Shown in pieces: positions 25,825-36,807 of a DNA stretch of 64,000 bases. The translations under genes and the position numbers were made by a program. Where the stretch lies: assembly GCA_026770025.1 (NCBI GenBank), contig JAMXDE010000039.1:248001-312000 (forward strand), written 5' to 3'. Origin of the DNA: Craspedostauros australis (taxonomy: Eukaryota; Bacillariophyta; Bacillariophyceae; Mastogloiales; Achnanthaceae). Positions within the stretch are counted from its first letter, which is position 1. Each line of letters begins with the position of its first letter. A model generated the notes under the pieces. The model saw nothing but the letters and a program-made list of their open reading frames with translations. It was not told the DNA's origin and made no database searches.

Positions 25825-27360
25825 TCAATCGTATAGCTGGGGGAACCGTCTCTTCAATGTCTCCTGCGCTCGCTCCAGAGTAGCCAATCGCCCCTGCAGG
25901 TACTGCTGCGCCAAAGGGTCGGTGGGGCTGGGATCATCTCCCCCCAGTCCCGACATCACCCTCACGCCCTCTGCCGCGTTGTCGATGGCAGCGTCTAGCT
26001 CACCCGTGATCAGCGCGTACATTTCCTCCTCCTCGTCTCCCATGCGGCTCAGCAACATCCTCAAGCTGGAGTCATTCTGCAGCGTATCGATCTTGCATGC
26101 ATTGCTGCCATCAAGGTCGCCATCCCCGCCGACAACCAACGTAATGGGCAACCGCCCGCCCGCCAACCGCACTGGGAACGTCTCAAAGTTGTACGGATTG
26201 TAGCCGCCATTATTTGCAACGAATCCATAGTTGCACAGCGTCTCCAGGTTGGGCAAAGGCCCGTACGAGATCTTGATCTCATCATTGCTACCGTCGTCGT
26301 CATCCTTGCCATTCCCGAACAACGATTGGAACATGCTTCCAAACATTGACGTCTCCTGTGTCGACGTTGGCAACGAGTCGTACGCAACACGCAGATCAAG
26401 CACCTTGTCATCGTCCGCGTTCGCGCTGCCGCTGCTGTCCTCCCGTTCATGGACTCCAGCGCGCGTCTGAACGGTGCCGTCATGGTTGAACATGTCCAGC
26501 ATGGGCGTCATGGCGTACCGACCATCGGGCAGGAAGTTGGAACGCGAATCCACGCAGGCTAGCGCCCACGGGTTGCCGGGAAAGAGTTTGTATCGCGACT
26601 CCTCCAATTCCAGATGCCGCTGCAGTTGCCGCCCATCGAATCGGGAGATGGTTTCGACTCGTTCGGGATTCCAGAACCGCGGCATGGTATGCTCAAAATT
26701 GGTCGGCAACAGATCGAACCATGGCTGGCGATTCACCGATGACTGTTGCGGATTGTCGGTGTATTCGTAGGCAAGACGTTCGGCCAACGCCAAGGAGTCA
26801 TCCTCGATGATGCAAGCGGTCAAAGGCACGTTCACGAGGCTGATGGTGCCATCGGTCTTGATGCTCAGCTTGCCGTTGCCGTTGCCATCGTTGCCACTGG
26901 TGAGACCGGCCTTGTTGAGAGTCATGCAGCGGTACGATGATGTTTGGGTCAGCGAGATGGGCGTGTTGGCGCAGAAGGTCGGCACGTCGTTGGCTGTTGG
27001 TGAAATGATGTTGGCCTGTTTCACGATCAGATCGCGGGACGACAGCTCGACGAAGGATGGGACCTGAATGCCCTGCTCCGCGCTCCATCGCAAGAACGAC
27101 GTGAGCAACGGATCCGCCTTCATTCCAATGCAAACGACGGGATTGATGAATGTGCTAGTGAGCAGATGTGAAGATGGTGCGTGTTGATACCGACTGCCGA
27201 TGTAGTTTTGCGAGTCGGCGGGGGATCGGAGCTTGGGCTGTTCTTGTGTCAAGTCACAAAAGGAACGACTCGCGGTGGTGGCTGATACACGATGAGTGGT
27301 GAGCGACAGGCGATGGGTGATGGGTGCGGCGGATCTTTCGTTCTCAAACGTCAGAACCAT
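25825..27360 (-). CDS. SET-domain protein methyltransferase, Rubisco LSMT/SETD-like
   Basis: 511 aa, ATG at 27360. The SET core is recognisable: S-R-S (272-274), then P-M-L-D-M-F-N-H-D (286-294), the substrate/AdoMet-binding block of this subfamily, and S-Y-G-P-L-P-N (365-371) followed by N-Y-G-F-V (377-381). Such enzymes methylate lysines of Rubisco, aldolase, ribosomal or other non-histone proteins. The N-terminus (~35 residues) is Ser/Thr/Arg-rich and could be an organelle transit peptide but lacks a clear ASAF motif. An acidic insert with several Asp lies between the N-H and Y-G-P blocks (~308-361), longer than usual. The C-terminal helical region fits the Rubisco-LSMT substrate-binding domain. 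The substrate is unknown. Confidence 0.75.
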   Translation of the reverse strand: MVLTFENERSAAPITHRLSLTTHRVSATTASRSFCDLTQEQPKLRSPADSQNYIGSRYQHAPSSHLLTSTFINPVVCIGMKADPLLTSFLRWSAEQGIQVPSFVELSSRDLIVKQANIISPTANDVPTFCANTPISLTQTSSYRCMTLNKAGLTSGNDGNGNGKLSIKTDGTISLVNVPLTACIIEDDSLALAERLAYEYTDNPQQSSVNRQPWFDLLPTNFEHTMPRFWNPERVETISRFDGRQLQRHLELEESRYKLFPGNPWALACVDSRSNFLPDGRYAMTPMLDMFNHDGTVQTRAGVHEREDSSGSANADDDKVLDLRVAYDSLPTSTQETSMFGSMFQSLFGNGKDDDDGSNDEIKISYGPLPNLETLCNYGFVANNGGYNPYNFETFPVRLAGGRLPITLVVGGDGDLDGSNACKIDTLQNDSSLRMLLSRMGDEEEEMYALITGELDAAIDNAAEGVRVMSGLGGDDPSPTDPLAQQYLQGRLATLERAQETLKRRFPQLYD

Positions 27361-27842
27361 GTCGGTGGATGGATGAATGAAATGGGTGCTCTATTCGTAG
27401 TATCGAATCACCCACCGCAGCGGCGTGCCCAGTAACGCGCAGTGACAAATGTTTTGTCATTTGGGTTCGATACCATGTTTTGACTCTATCAACAAAACTA
27501 GATTGATAAGATTGTCCCAAGCAAAGATAGCTGTGAAGTTCTGCGCTGCTGAAAGTACACACAACTGGTACCGCACTGATTGGATCTTTCACTGGTGATT
27601 CCAAGCGCGCTCATCGTACTTGTAGTGTATTGTATTGAGTATTGTATGTATGTTTATTGGTTTGTGTTGGTTTGTTTGGCTTGAGCTGTCGGCAGCTGAC
27701 TTCGTGCTGCGGGGCGCTTCTTGGCACGATCCAAGGCAGCAGGCGCTGGAGTGGTCGTCGCGTCACCATTGAGATCAGCTGAAGCTCGAGCCGCCTCAAA
27801 CATCAACCCCAGGCACTGGGGTAGAGCATGTGCGCATTCTGC
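27361..27842. other. Intergenic, SET gene promoter and 3' flank of the DUF4215 gene
   Basis: The two minus-strand genes are separated by 482 bp. TTTGTTGGTTTG-like runs at ~27650-27680 are the only visible texture. No gene or RNA was supported. Confidence 0.45.
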
Positions 27843-29555
27843 TTAGAACACAGGCTTCGGGCCACTGATCAGAGACTTACCTCTGAGGCGGCGAGAAGGG
27901 CAGTTGGTGGGTCTGTAACGCAGCTGGGCGATGCATCCAGAACCGTCGTATGTCACGCTGGTCTTTGCGATGTTCGTCCTTGTTACCCACAGGTCCGTGA
28001 GTCCATTGTGGCCGCTCTTCAGCGCAAGTTGTGCGAGCCCAGCGTCCGCTGACGCTGCCCCCACCGGCCAGAAGTTCATCTCGGGTCTGTCTTCGTTGTC
28101 GTCAATGTCGAGGAATCTTCCCATCTCAACTGTCACGCCTCCCAACTTCGCCGTGTCGAAGATGAAAGAAATGGTTCCACCTCCGCCAATGTCGTCAGCG
28201 CACGTCCTCTTGTTCTCTTGGATGATGAGGACCTTTCCGATCGGGACCTCTGGGCAGTTGGCGAATGGGTTTGCAGATCTGTCGCTCTTGAGCGGCGCGC
28301 CTCCAGCACCCACGCCTGGGCCTGGAACGGGGCAGCCTTCGTTGGGACTTCCCAGATCTGGATCGCCGTGATTTCCACTCTTGGCGGGGTCGCACATGGG
28401 GTTGTTGAATTGGAACTTGCTATGGTCGCTGGGATAGCCGGTTGGCTTGGATGTGTCGAAGACGCGGGCAGCTCCGGTGGATTCATTGCTGTTCCAACCG
28501 CTGCACGACATGGGGCTGGCAGGGTCAAAGTTGCAGTAGCAATTGAGCTGGCCAGTGGTGCACCCTTCCGATGGTCTCGGGGTGTACTTGTTGCCAGCAG
28601 TACTCTCCGCCACGACCATGACTCCCTTCGAGGTCCACCATTCGTCGTAGATGAAGCCGGCGTCTGGAAGCTCGTTGAAATCGAGGATTTCGATGGGGCA
28701 AACACCCGGAGGAAGGGTGCAGTTGGGCTTGCATCTGCTACCTGAGTTGTCGTTCCTGCCGCCTTCGTCGCATTCCTCACCAGGGTCGACGACTCCATCA
28801 CCGCACGTCTCGGGAATGGGGATCTTGCACTCGTTGGTGCAGTTGTCGTTGTCGATCTTGTTGCCATCGTCGCACTCCTCGTCGCCCTGCATGATTCCGT
28901 CACCGCACTTGGCGTTCGTGCACAGGTTGGTGCAGGAATCATCGTTGATCTTGTTACCATCGTCGCATTCCTCGCCGGGATTTACTGTGCCGTCACCGCA
29001 GCTAGAGAATGGGGTGGGATCATCGCAGGTCGGGACGCACTTGAGCAAGTAGGTGAACTTGAGGACCGCGTATTCGAGGGAGAGGTCGGCATGACAACAC
29101 TGCGGAACTTTGCCAGTTCCGATGGTCTTGTCGATGTCGGGATCACGCACGAAGAGGGTGACAACCGATTCAGGCTTGGTCTCGAAGCACTGTGCAGTGA
29201 GGGTTGCGCCCACGTCCTGGTTGGCCGCAATGTCGGCGAACATCTCACAGTTGACACCGCCGATACTGTTGTTCTCGGAGTACTCGGTGTAGATCTCGGC
29301 GGTGGAACTGCCGTCCTGTGACCACACGTTGTGGACCTTGAAGGAGACGGAGCTGGTGTCCTGGCTCACGATCTCGATTGGTGCTCCCGAGTATTGGAAG
29401 TCGCTGGAGTGGAGCAACTGATAGTCCAACGGGCATGGCTCCGAGTTGGATCCTCCGGTGTCAGAGATGGTGTCGAACATGCCAAGGACGCCATTGCCGC
29501 CGATCTGGCTCAAAAGGAGCGACCCCAGAAGAGTCTTAGCCTTCATGCTGAGCAT
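27843..29555 (-). CDS. Secreted protein with DUF4215 (myxo-type) cysteine repeats
   Basis: 570 aa, ATG at 29555, with a second ATG three codons later. An N-terminal signal peptide (~1-25) is followed by a ~140-residue Cys-containing domain (41-180). Then come three DUF4215 repeats (185-279), each C-G-D-G-x-x-x-x-G-E-E-C-D-(D/E)-G with further Cys. The remaining ~290 residues form a Gly/Pro/Cys domain with several Asp-rich loops, with no membrane anchor. The protein ends S-R-R-L-R-G-K-S-L, a basic stretch containing R-x-L, the kind of site cleaved in some diatom biosilica proteins (inference). DUF4215 repeats occur in secreted or surface proteins of bacteria, ciliates and algae. An extracellular or cell-wall role is plausible but not shown. 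Confidence 0.8.
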   Translation of the reverse strand: MLSMKAKTLLGSLLLSQIGGNGVLGMFDTISDTGGSNSEPCPLDYQLLHSSDFQYSGAPIEIVSQDTSSVSFKVHNVWSQDGSSTAEIYTEYSENNSIGGVNCEMFADIAANQDVGATLTAQCFETKPESVVTLFVRDPDIDKTIGTGKVPQCCHADLSLEYAVLKFTYLLKCVPTCDDPTPFSSCGDGTVNPGEECDDGNKINDDSCTNLCTNAKCGDGIMQGDEECDDGNKIDNDNCTNECKIPIPETCGDGVVDPGEECDEGGRNDNSGSRCKPNCTLPPGVCPIEILDFNELPDAGFIYDEWWTSKGVMVVAESTAGNKYTPRPSEGCTTGQLNCYCNFDPASPMSCSGWNSNESTGAARVFDTSKPTGYPSDHSKFQFNNPMCDPAKSGNHGDPDLGSPNEGCPVPGPGVGAGGAPLKSDRSANPFANCPEVPIGKVLIIQENKRTCADDIGGGGTISFIFDTAKLGGVTVEMGRFLDIDDNEDRPEMNFWPVGAASADAGLAQLALKSGHNGLTDLWVTRTNIAKTSVTYDGSGCIAQLRYRPTNCPSRRLRGKSLISGPKPVF

Positions 29556-29560
29556 CGTGG

Positions 29561-29627
29561 TTGTTTGTTTGTTTGTTTGTTTGTTTGTTTGTTTGTTTGT
29601 TTGTTTGTTTGTTTGTTTGTTTGTTTG
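29561..29627. repeat. (TTTG)n microsatellite in the 5' leader of the DUF4215 gene
   Basis: About 16 perfect GTTT units, which read (CAAA)n on the coding strand. They end a few bases before the ATG at 29555, so they are almost certainly in the 5' UTR. Confidence 0.95.
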
Positions 29628-32588
29628 GTTAGCTGTGAAGTATTATGCAATATGTTGTTGTGTATAATGTGTCATAATACATTCGAGCGTTGCGCAGCGG
29701 TTTTGCATATTGCATGTGATGATAGAATGGAGTAGTCATTGCGTGGTGTGGCAGACAAGAAGTTGGGAGCGTGCTGCGTGAGGATGTTGCGGCAGGAACA
29801 GGTATGATGATACGAGACGAGCAGAGTACCTAGCGGCATCAGCACGAGCACAGTCGACACATTTCCGACCTGAAGCAACCTACATGCTGGACGTCTCGTT
29901 TTATCTGTGTTGGGAGTATGCCGTTCGGTTGGGTTTTGAGTGTGGCTTCTGTGTGCGTTGTCGTTTGCTTGTTGTGAGCAGTTGCATTTTATGAGCTGAT
30001 GCCAAACAGAGGGTGGTTGCGCGTCTTCTCTCCCCTGCGGCGCTTCATTTATCACGCCGCATCGAACAGAATCGCAAACAGTAACGTGGTGCAGATGTGT
30101 TACCAAAGTGCCACGAACCACGGCCAAGGGGCAGAAGTCAACGCATGATGAGCTTCGGCGGACATGTCGCCTTTGGTGGTACTGCGCATCCAACACATAT
30201 TGCGGTACTGAAATGAACGAAGCGCTCCACGCAAGTGTTGCCTACAACTATGGACCACGGGGAGAATGATACGAGGGTCGTTCATGAGGCTCTTGAATCG
30301 CGCCGCTTTCCCGGTCTGTTTGGTTGTGTGACCCAACCAAAATCAAACGAGACCAAACGACATTCAGCATTCAGGCGCGTATGTGAATCGTTGGATCGGC
30401 AATGAACGAACGCGACGATACCTTGCAGACTGCAACGATAAAACGCATGCAAGAAGAGGAAAGTCGCACCAGTCTCCTCCGCGCTCTTCTCTCACCGTCA
30501 CATCGTCATCTGTTCCCCGCGATCAATTGTGCGAAACTCCTCAATTTGCACACTCATCTCACCCACGCTGTTTTCGTTCTCTCTCCGGTTCCAGGCGTCG
30601 GATCGTGCCCAACGGCGCTTTCGGTCATTGCGAACACGCATTCGTGAACAAAGAGAGGCGCTTGAGACGGCCATGGGCCACATTTGCTCTGACGAATTGA
30701 TGGGCAGCGGGCGCCAACACCCAGGGCTGCATACACGCGCGAACACTTACAAGGCAACCAGCCACAACACGACCGAACTGCACGTGCTCTGTCTTGGTCT
30801 TGGGTCTTTCCACCAAAGCCCCTGCCTAGTGTCCGTCTGTGGAACTCGACCCTTCTGTGAAAACATAGTCATGCGAGTCTGTGATCGTACAAGGTATACT
30901 GGGTACATCCATGCTCCTCTGGAGCTGCATGGGTTATTCTAAGTATAAGTACATACTCGTGTAGCTCGCAGAGTCGTAAGATGTATGGGCTCGAATGACC
31001 CCCCTCTGGTCAAATGCTGCGATAACGAGTAGATGGAAGGCCATTGTATCGAGCGATACGGTGACTGGTGCCACGGCATTCCATTCAGGCACACCCCGTT
31101 GGATCAAGACGGACAATCGTTTGGGCCCTTGGCTTTCCCGTGAGGGCCACGGTTTTGGTGGAGTGCCAAATAACCCTCTATCCTTGACACCCTCCCAGGC
31201 ACAAGAGGCAGATAAAGTACGAAAAGAGTAGAGCAGATCGCAGAAGCGTTTTGTACAGCGCGTAAATCAGGATGTGGCTCCACAACATGGTGTTCCATCA
31301 TGGTTTGGGTGCTGCTACCGCCACCCTCGCTGATCGCGGAAAGGGGATGCTTTGGAATCGGGAAAAAGTGAGACAGGAAAATTGATCTTGCCAACTGAGC
31401 TGGTCAAAAAGTCATTTGCCAACACAACACGCAACGCTTCTCGCCCCATGGCAAAAGCCCTTGTTTTCTGCGAATGCGAATGAGGACTACGTTGCACTTC
31501 CTGTCAGAGCTACCTACTTTGCTATGATCCACAGTGTCTTCGTATTCAATGTCAGCGCGTCTTCGCTAATAAGTCCCAGGTGCAAAACAGCATGTCCTTC
31601 AAGGCTCCAAAACGTACAAAGGGCGATCGTGAGACATGGGCGGATGTCGCGTATTCTGGATGCCCTTGTCGTTTTGGTGCATTGAACCTGAATTAGTTAG
31701 CCGCGACCACGCTTGGCCACATCACAAGACACCTCCAGAGCAGTAGCTCCACAAGTCTCGGACATCACCATTGCACCGGTTTCATTTCGCAGGAACTTGC
31801 ATCGTCGTCGAGTCTTGCGTTGAAGCCATAGGCACCTCCGAGCACGAACAGCGTACCCACCAGAAGAGAAGAAAGCGCGAGGAAGGAGCTGGTGGCCAAA
31901 GGCCTGCCTCCCGCGCGGTTTGTCCTTGTTCGCAGTTTCTTCAGCGGCGAGCAGAATTGGATCTTGGAATGGAAGGTGCGGTGAAATTATGTTCGAACGG
32001 CAAACATGAAATCAACCAGGTTGTATCGTGAATGGCTCTCACAGGATTCGACTTTGGAGTCACTTTGGAAGCCCTTTATCTAGGTTACTTTTTAGATTAT
32101 GGAATTCCTTCGAGACACGAACAAGACACGAGTACGACACAGAGAAAAGTCACAGGATTCACGTTGGCTCGGACGGCGCAGGATTTCGCCCCCAAAAGAA
32201 GGTCGTCGATGATCTCCGACAGACACCAACACGGCACGGCAAAGCGACACGTTTCGGACCGTCGTCTCTGTCGCTGTTCGTGTTTTTGGTGGCTTGTTGT
32301 TGGTTGTTTGTGCCTGGGGTTTGTGCGTCTCTCCATCTGGTGGGGGCGTTCTTTGCTGCGCTGTGTCTGCGCTGCGAACTATTACGAGAAGCGCTCTCAT
32401 CACGAACAAAGAACGCATCAAATCCCACCATCGACCGCCAAATCTGGATGAGCGCTTCTGTGCCACCGCGTGCTCTTCCTTCCTTCCTGCAATCCAATCC
32501 AACCCAACCCAGCCCATTGACAGTCCATACCCATCACATTATAATCCCGTCCCGCCCCTCAGCAGCAGCGCTCATCGAGGCATGGACA
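29628..32588. other. 3-kb region without a supported gene
   Basis: This holds the promoter of the DUF4215 gene and the 5' flank of the next gene. Open frames of 60-140 codons occur on both strands (for example 30402-30647, 30529-30942 and 30995-31231), but none has a domain or codon pattern that persuades me. The downstream gene's frame extends back to 32028 with low-complexity sequence, probably leader. No tRNA-like B-box with matching arms was found. Confidence 0.4.
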
Positions 32589-35500
32589 ATGGCACCCTCC
32601 GCGGAATCATCATCGCCAACCACGATGTCGCCTGCATCCATCGAAGCAGAAGCGCAGGCGGCAAACAGAACATCGTCCACACCAGCACGTGAATTGCGTG
32701 AGACGAAATATCCTCACGCCTTGCCTGAGGAGCTGCGGAGAAATATCGCTCGAGCAATAAACTACGAACAATCGATGGTGGACCAATTCGCACGATCAAG
32801 AAAAGGGAGCACGAGGTCCCCAGTAAACACCCTACCGCTTTCTACGCAAACGATTCCATCGGTGAATTTCGTCGCTGCTTCGAAATCCGTTCATTCATCC
32901 CTTCGCCTGGTCTCCCACCCATCATTCGCAGCCACAAGCAAATCATCCGAATCATCACTGCGCTTGTCGCAAATGCAATCGCTGCCACCTTCGCCTTCGC
33001 GATCAAACGTCACCACCGACACGACGACCAATACAAGCACGGCTTTGGCGATCGCAAAATCACCAGGGACAAGACCAAATCATGGTCTCAATACCACCCA
33101 AGAAGACAATGCATCCCACCGAAATAGCGGCACCAGCGCCATGAAGGCGAATCCCGGCCCTCCTTGGACCCCACGAAAGGTGCTGCAGGCGAATTCAAGA
33201 CCGCAGGTCCATTGTCACTCTTCCTTCGCATCTCCCATCACAGACACGAAGGTGGATCCAAAGCATCTCCATCCGATGTCCCCCTTGCCCACCGGCTTCA
33301 CAGCAACGCCCACAACTCCTGCGAAGAATGCTCAAGGAAAAATCATTGCCCCGCACTCTGACTCCAAATACCTGCAACCGCAGCAACAGCAGCAGCAGCA
33401 GCAGCAGCAATTATTGACGCCGAATGGACAACGTACTCGCAGATCGAGCCGTGGCCAGAAGAAAAAAGAGGCCCTCCGTGTGATCGCTCGTGTAAGGTAC
33501 GACATGGAGCTGGTCCCGTACGTGAACATCAACAAGGCCTTGCTATGGGCAGTCTCTCCAGGACTTCCACACATCCCGACTCTCGGCGCTCCCTCCTTCG
33601 AACAACCTCCGTTCAGACAACAGCCACAAGCCGATGCGCTCGCAGACACACGCGCAGATGCGCTGCCAACGCCGCCAACAACGCCGAGGAGGATCACCCG
33701 AAGCTCAGCTGCCGCAACCCCCGCCCAAGCCGCACTTCGCGGATATGCTGGTGCGGACGCCGACGCCATGCACCTCCACCTGCAGACCATGCCGCTCGTC
33801 CAGACAACAGCACGAGACATCGACGGCCAATTGATCGATCATCATCAACAACAACAACAACAACAACACGTCAACGCTCTTGCACTGCAGCTCCTGGGTG
33901 ACGAAAGCGTCGTCTGGGAACCCGCCAAGAGAAATGAGTGGGACGATTGCGTGTCGGAAATGACGTCGGTGTGCACGTCTGCAGTGATCCGCAAATTCAA
34001 GGGTGATAAGCCGTTCGTGCCACCCTTGTCGCAGGCATACATTCGGGATCGCGTGGACATTGACGATCCTTTGGAAGGATACCAGGTCCGGCACAAGGCA
34101 GGGGGCTGGTTGCAGGGATTTGTGACCTGGACCAACTTCACCACGTGGACGCACTTCTTCCGCTGGGACTCGCTGCATCCCGCGAGCGGTGTGCCTAGAT
34201 CAGCGTCTGCTTCCTTCGACGGCAATGTGGAGAAGCACCAAGGTGCCTCCGACCTCGATGGCTCCCTCGCTCGCATGCTGGACCAGCAGCGCCGTTCAGG
34301 TGAGCCGTCCCACAAAGGCATCGTGTTCGAGAGCATCGCCGAGATCGGGTTGCTGGGCGGGCTTGGGTGCGGCGAGCTTCTGCTGCGGATGGCGCTGGCG
34401 TCGATCGCCCAGCATGAGCAGTACCGCTACGTCGTCCTGCAGGCCACCGATGGATCCAAAAAGTTCTACGAAAGGTTCGGATTCCGACGAGTTGGCGCTG
34501 TCTGCAGGTACGGCAAGCGAGACAAGGGCACGGAAATATTGCCGACCATCGACTCGCCCATCCAGGGCTACAGGCATTGGACCCACGCTAACGAATCTCA
34601 AAAAAGCCTGGACTTGCATGGTGGCCCGAGCTACATGATGTGCCTGGATTTGACCATGAATTTGTCGGACGATGAGTCAAGACGCGTCTGGAGGCAAAGG
34701 CAGCTCGACTTTCTCCACATCACGATGAGCCAAGGCGCCGCAGAGAAGCCGACCATCGGACCGCTGGGACAAAGTGGCACATCCACGCCAAAGAAGAGAC
34801 CCCGAGCACGCACATCGATATCCACGCCAACATCAGCGTCAGCGTCGCCATGGTCATCAAAGTTCCTGTCACCTTCCAAGAGGCGCCATCCCATGTCTTC
34901 CACCGCATCCTTGTTCCCCCAAGCGCCCAAACTCACATCCACGTCCGCATCTGTATCTGTATCCAGTCGGGATAGCGGCAGCACAGTTGGGAAAGAGAAC
35001 GAAGAAGTCCGCCCTCCATCGCGGAAGCGCCGCAAGCTGCCCTCCGCTGTCACTGCGACTCGGACGCCCAGCATCCACACCGTCAGCATCGTTGCACCAA
35101 CATTGCCACAGCCACAGCCACAGCCATATCCACAAACATCTTCAACTCCAATAGCGGCGAGAACAGCCGATACTGTGAGTAAGACCGGATCCAAGCGCCT
35201 GCCGGTCTTGCGTGGCGTCCGACGAAGTCCCCGATGCCTCAAGCAGATGTCCCAACTCACGCCCATTTCATCAGTGCAAGATGCCTCCTCCGAGCAACAA
35301 CCCAAGAAGCGCGTAGCTACACTACGACTGCGGAAGACTGCCAAAGACACGAGTGCCACGACGAGCTGCAACAACAGCCGAAGTCGCAAGGCAAACGCTA
35401 TGCCGTCATCTGGCGTTCGCGCAGATGCACCGACGGCCATGTCGAGCCCCAGCAAGGGGCATCGCAAGATCGACAAGCGGCATTTCATGAAGCAGAAGGT

Positions 35501-35849
35501 GAAGTCGTACCCACGGGACAGACCTCATTACTACAACAAGGTCGTGAAAGCAAAGAACGACAAGAGGGGCAGTTCGTCCGCCAGGAAGTCGACCAGAAGC
35601 AGCAAGGCCAAGTACTTCTTCGTTGTGAATTACAACGAAGACGAGGAAGCGCTGCGACTCATCCCGATGGAAGCCAGAGGCAAATTGACTGGCAAGCGGT
35701 CAGGACGCCCACGCTACCAATGCGTAGTGGAGGACACCGACGAGAACTTCCTTCATGTCAAAGCCTCGGATTACGAGCCGGTCTCCGCTTTTATGGTTAT
35801 GAAGACGCCGCTGGTGGCGCAGGAGGCTTGGGACATCCTCGGCAGGTGA
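32589..35849 (+). CDS. GNAT-like acetyltransferase-domain protein with polyQ and basic C-terminus
   Basis: 1086 aa from ATG at 32589. The frame is open further upstream, but that part is compositionally leader-like. The first ~400 residues are Ser/Thr/Pro/Gln-rich with a polyQ run (33379-33408). A folded region at ~440-690 includes a W-x-x-x-F-x-x-W-D-S-L-H segment and a GNAT-like block L-G-G-L-G-C-G-E-L-L-L (~590), then K-F-Y-E-R-F-G-F-R-R-V-G, the typical GNAT motif B region. The C-terminal ~390 residues are Ser/Arg/Lys-rich with R-K-R-R-K nuclear-localisation-like clusters and end in a small conserved-looking domain (~1025-1086). A nuclear acetyltransferase or chromatin factor is inferred; the substrate is unknown. 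Confidence 0.75.
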   Translation: MAPSAESSSPTTMSPASIEAEAQAANRTSSTPARELRETKYPHALPEELRRNIARAINYEQSMVDQFARSRKGSTRSPVNTLPLSTQTIPSVNFVAASKSVHSSLRLVSHPSFAATSKSSESSLRLSQMQSLPPSPSRSNVTTDTTTNTSTALAIAKSPGTRPNHGLNTTQEDNASHRNSGTSAMKANPGPPWTPRKVLQANSRPQVHCHSSFASPITDTKVDPKHLHPMSPLPTGFTATPTTPAKNAQGKIIAPHSDSKYLQPQQQQQQQQQQLLTPNGQRTRRSSRGQKKKEALRVIARVRYDMELVPYVNINKALLWAVSPGLPHIPTLGAPSFEQPPFRQQPQADALADTRADALPTPPTTPRRITRSSAAATPAQAALRGYAGADADAMHLHLQTMPLVQTTARDIDGQLIDHHQQQQQQQHVNALALQLLGDESVVWEPAKRNEWDDCVSEMTSVCTSAVIRKFKGDKPFVPPLSQAYIRDRVDIDDPLEGYQVRHKAGGWLQGFVTWTNFTTWTHFFRWDSLHPASGVPRSASASFDGNVEKHQGASDLDGSLARMLDQQRRSGEPSHKGIVFESIAEIGLLGGLGCGELLLRMALASIAQHEQYRYVVLQATDGSKKFYERFGFRRVGAVCRYGKRDKGTEILPTIDSPIQGYRHWTHANESQKSLDLHGGPSYMMCLDLTMNLSDDESRRVWRQRQLDFLHITMSQGAAEKPTIGPLGQSGTSTPKKRPRARTSISTPTSASASPWSSKFLSPSKRRHPMSSTASLFPQAPKLTSTSASVSVSSRDSGSTVGKENEEVRPPSRKRRKLPSAVTATRTPSIHTVSIVAPTLPQPQPQPYPQTSSTPIAARTADTVSKTGSKRLPVLRGVRRSPRCLKQMSQLTPISSVQDASSEQQPKKRVATLRLRKTAKDTSATTSCNNSRSRKANAMPSSGVRADAPTAMSSPSKGHRKIDKRHFMKQKVKSYPRDRPHYYNKVVKAKNDKRGSSSARKSTRSSKAKYFFVVNYNEDEEALRLIPMEARGKLTGKRSGRPRYQCVVEDTDENFLHVKASDYEPVSAFMVMKTPLVAQEAWDILGR
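33379..33408 (+). repeat. CAG repeat encoding polyglutamine
   Basis: About nine CAG/CAA codons in a row within the disordered N-terminal half of the GNAT-like protein. A shorter CAA run (coding Gln) follows at ~33845-33868. Confidence 0.9.
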
Positions 35850-36807
35850 TGCACGCCAAGTCATGCACGTCAGACTTCGTGGTGTGACAGGCGATGTCAT
35901 GGTATTATGTCCGATGCAACTTTTCATGACATGTACCAACATTCACCATGCTGGCGCCAGGATGTTGCGAACAAACGCAGCGGATCAGCTCGTCACCGGC
36001 CAACCACCCCACTAAGAGGACTCCACTCTGCTCCACTCCACTGTTATTTCCCTTGCGGTCATCCCACTGTTGTACAAAGACAACGACGGAGGCAACAACG
36101 TCCACACATTTCAAAAGTCAACCACGGCATACCATACACATACAGTACACACAAATACCTACCACATATTTATATCATCTAGAACAGACACCGCCACACC
36201 AATGCCGTCTTAACTCTTTTCGTGGTATAATATTCTATTCGCAAATGTACTCGCAAATGTGGCTCGTGGCGCACCATCTGGTCCTGTTGCGCTCTCACTC
36301 TCTTCGCTGTTTCTCGAGTTTGTGCGAGAGATGAAATGATGAATCGCGGAATCGACGGAGATGCCAAACTTCCAATCCGTCAGATGGCTGACTGTAATCG
36401 TATTACTCCACGATGATGTGGGAAGACGAACAACAGGAAGTTATCGTGCATGCCTCCTTCTGCCACTGCCAAAGCCACTTCCCTCCGCAACGGCATCCAT
36501 CACCGTGGCTGGAGACGTTGGCACTCCTGGCAGCCTCAAAGAATACCGGCAGACTTGTCATCACAATGACGGAAGCGATCGCACCGCCAGCAATACTGCC
36601 AACATTGCTGCCATCACCAGCATCATCAGTCACGACAGTACGATATGGAGATGGACATCAGCAACAGGTCGCGGTGTACTTACTACTACTTCATATGTAC
36701 TCGTACTCGTACTCGTACTCGTACTCGCGCATTATCGGCTAGCATAGAGCCTGGCGAATGCGCTGTTCCGCGTTTGTCGGCCTTGTTCGACCAGCAGATG
36801 CAACCTA
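35850..36807. other. Convergent 3' intergenic region
   Basis: This lies between the ends of the GNAT-like gene (+) and the OSCA-like gene (-). It contains a hexanucleotide repeat at 36697-36728. No gene was supported. Confidence 0.5.
36697..36728. repeat. (GTACTC)5 hexanucleotide repeat
   Basis: Five tandem GTACTC units about 80 bp beyond the stop of the OSCA-like gene. The array contains four overlapping copies of TACTCGTA. Confidence 0.93.

Noticed and set aside
27430..27500. tRNA-like B-box (GGTTCGATACC)
   Set aside because: The flanking arms do not pair and no acceptor stem or A-box could be found.
30402..30942. Possible small spliced gene with an acceptor-like TTCTCTCTCCGGTTCCAG near 30595
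   Set aside because: I tried joining frames across a ~66-nt intron. The product hits a stop soon after, and no family resemblance remains.
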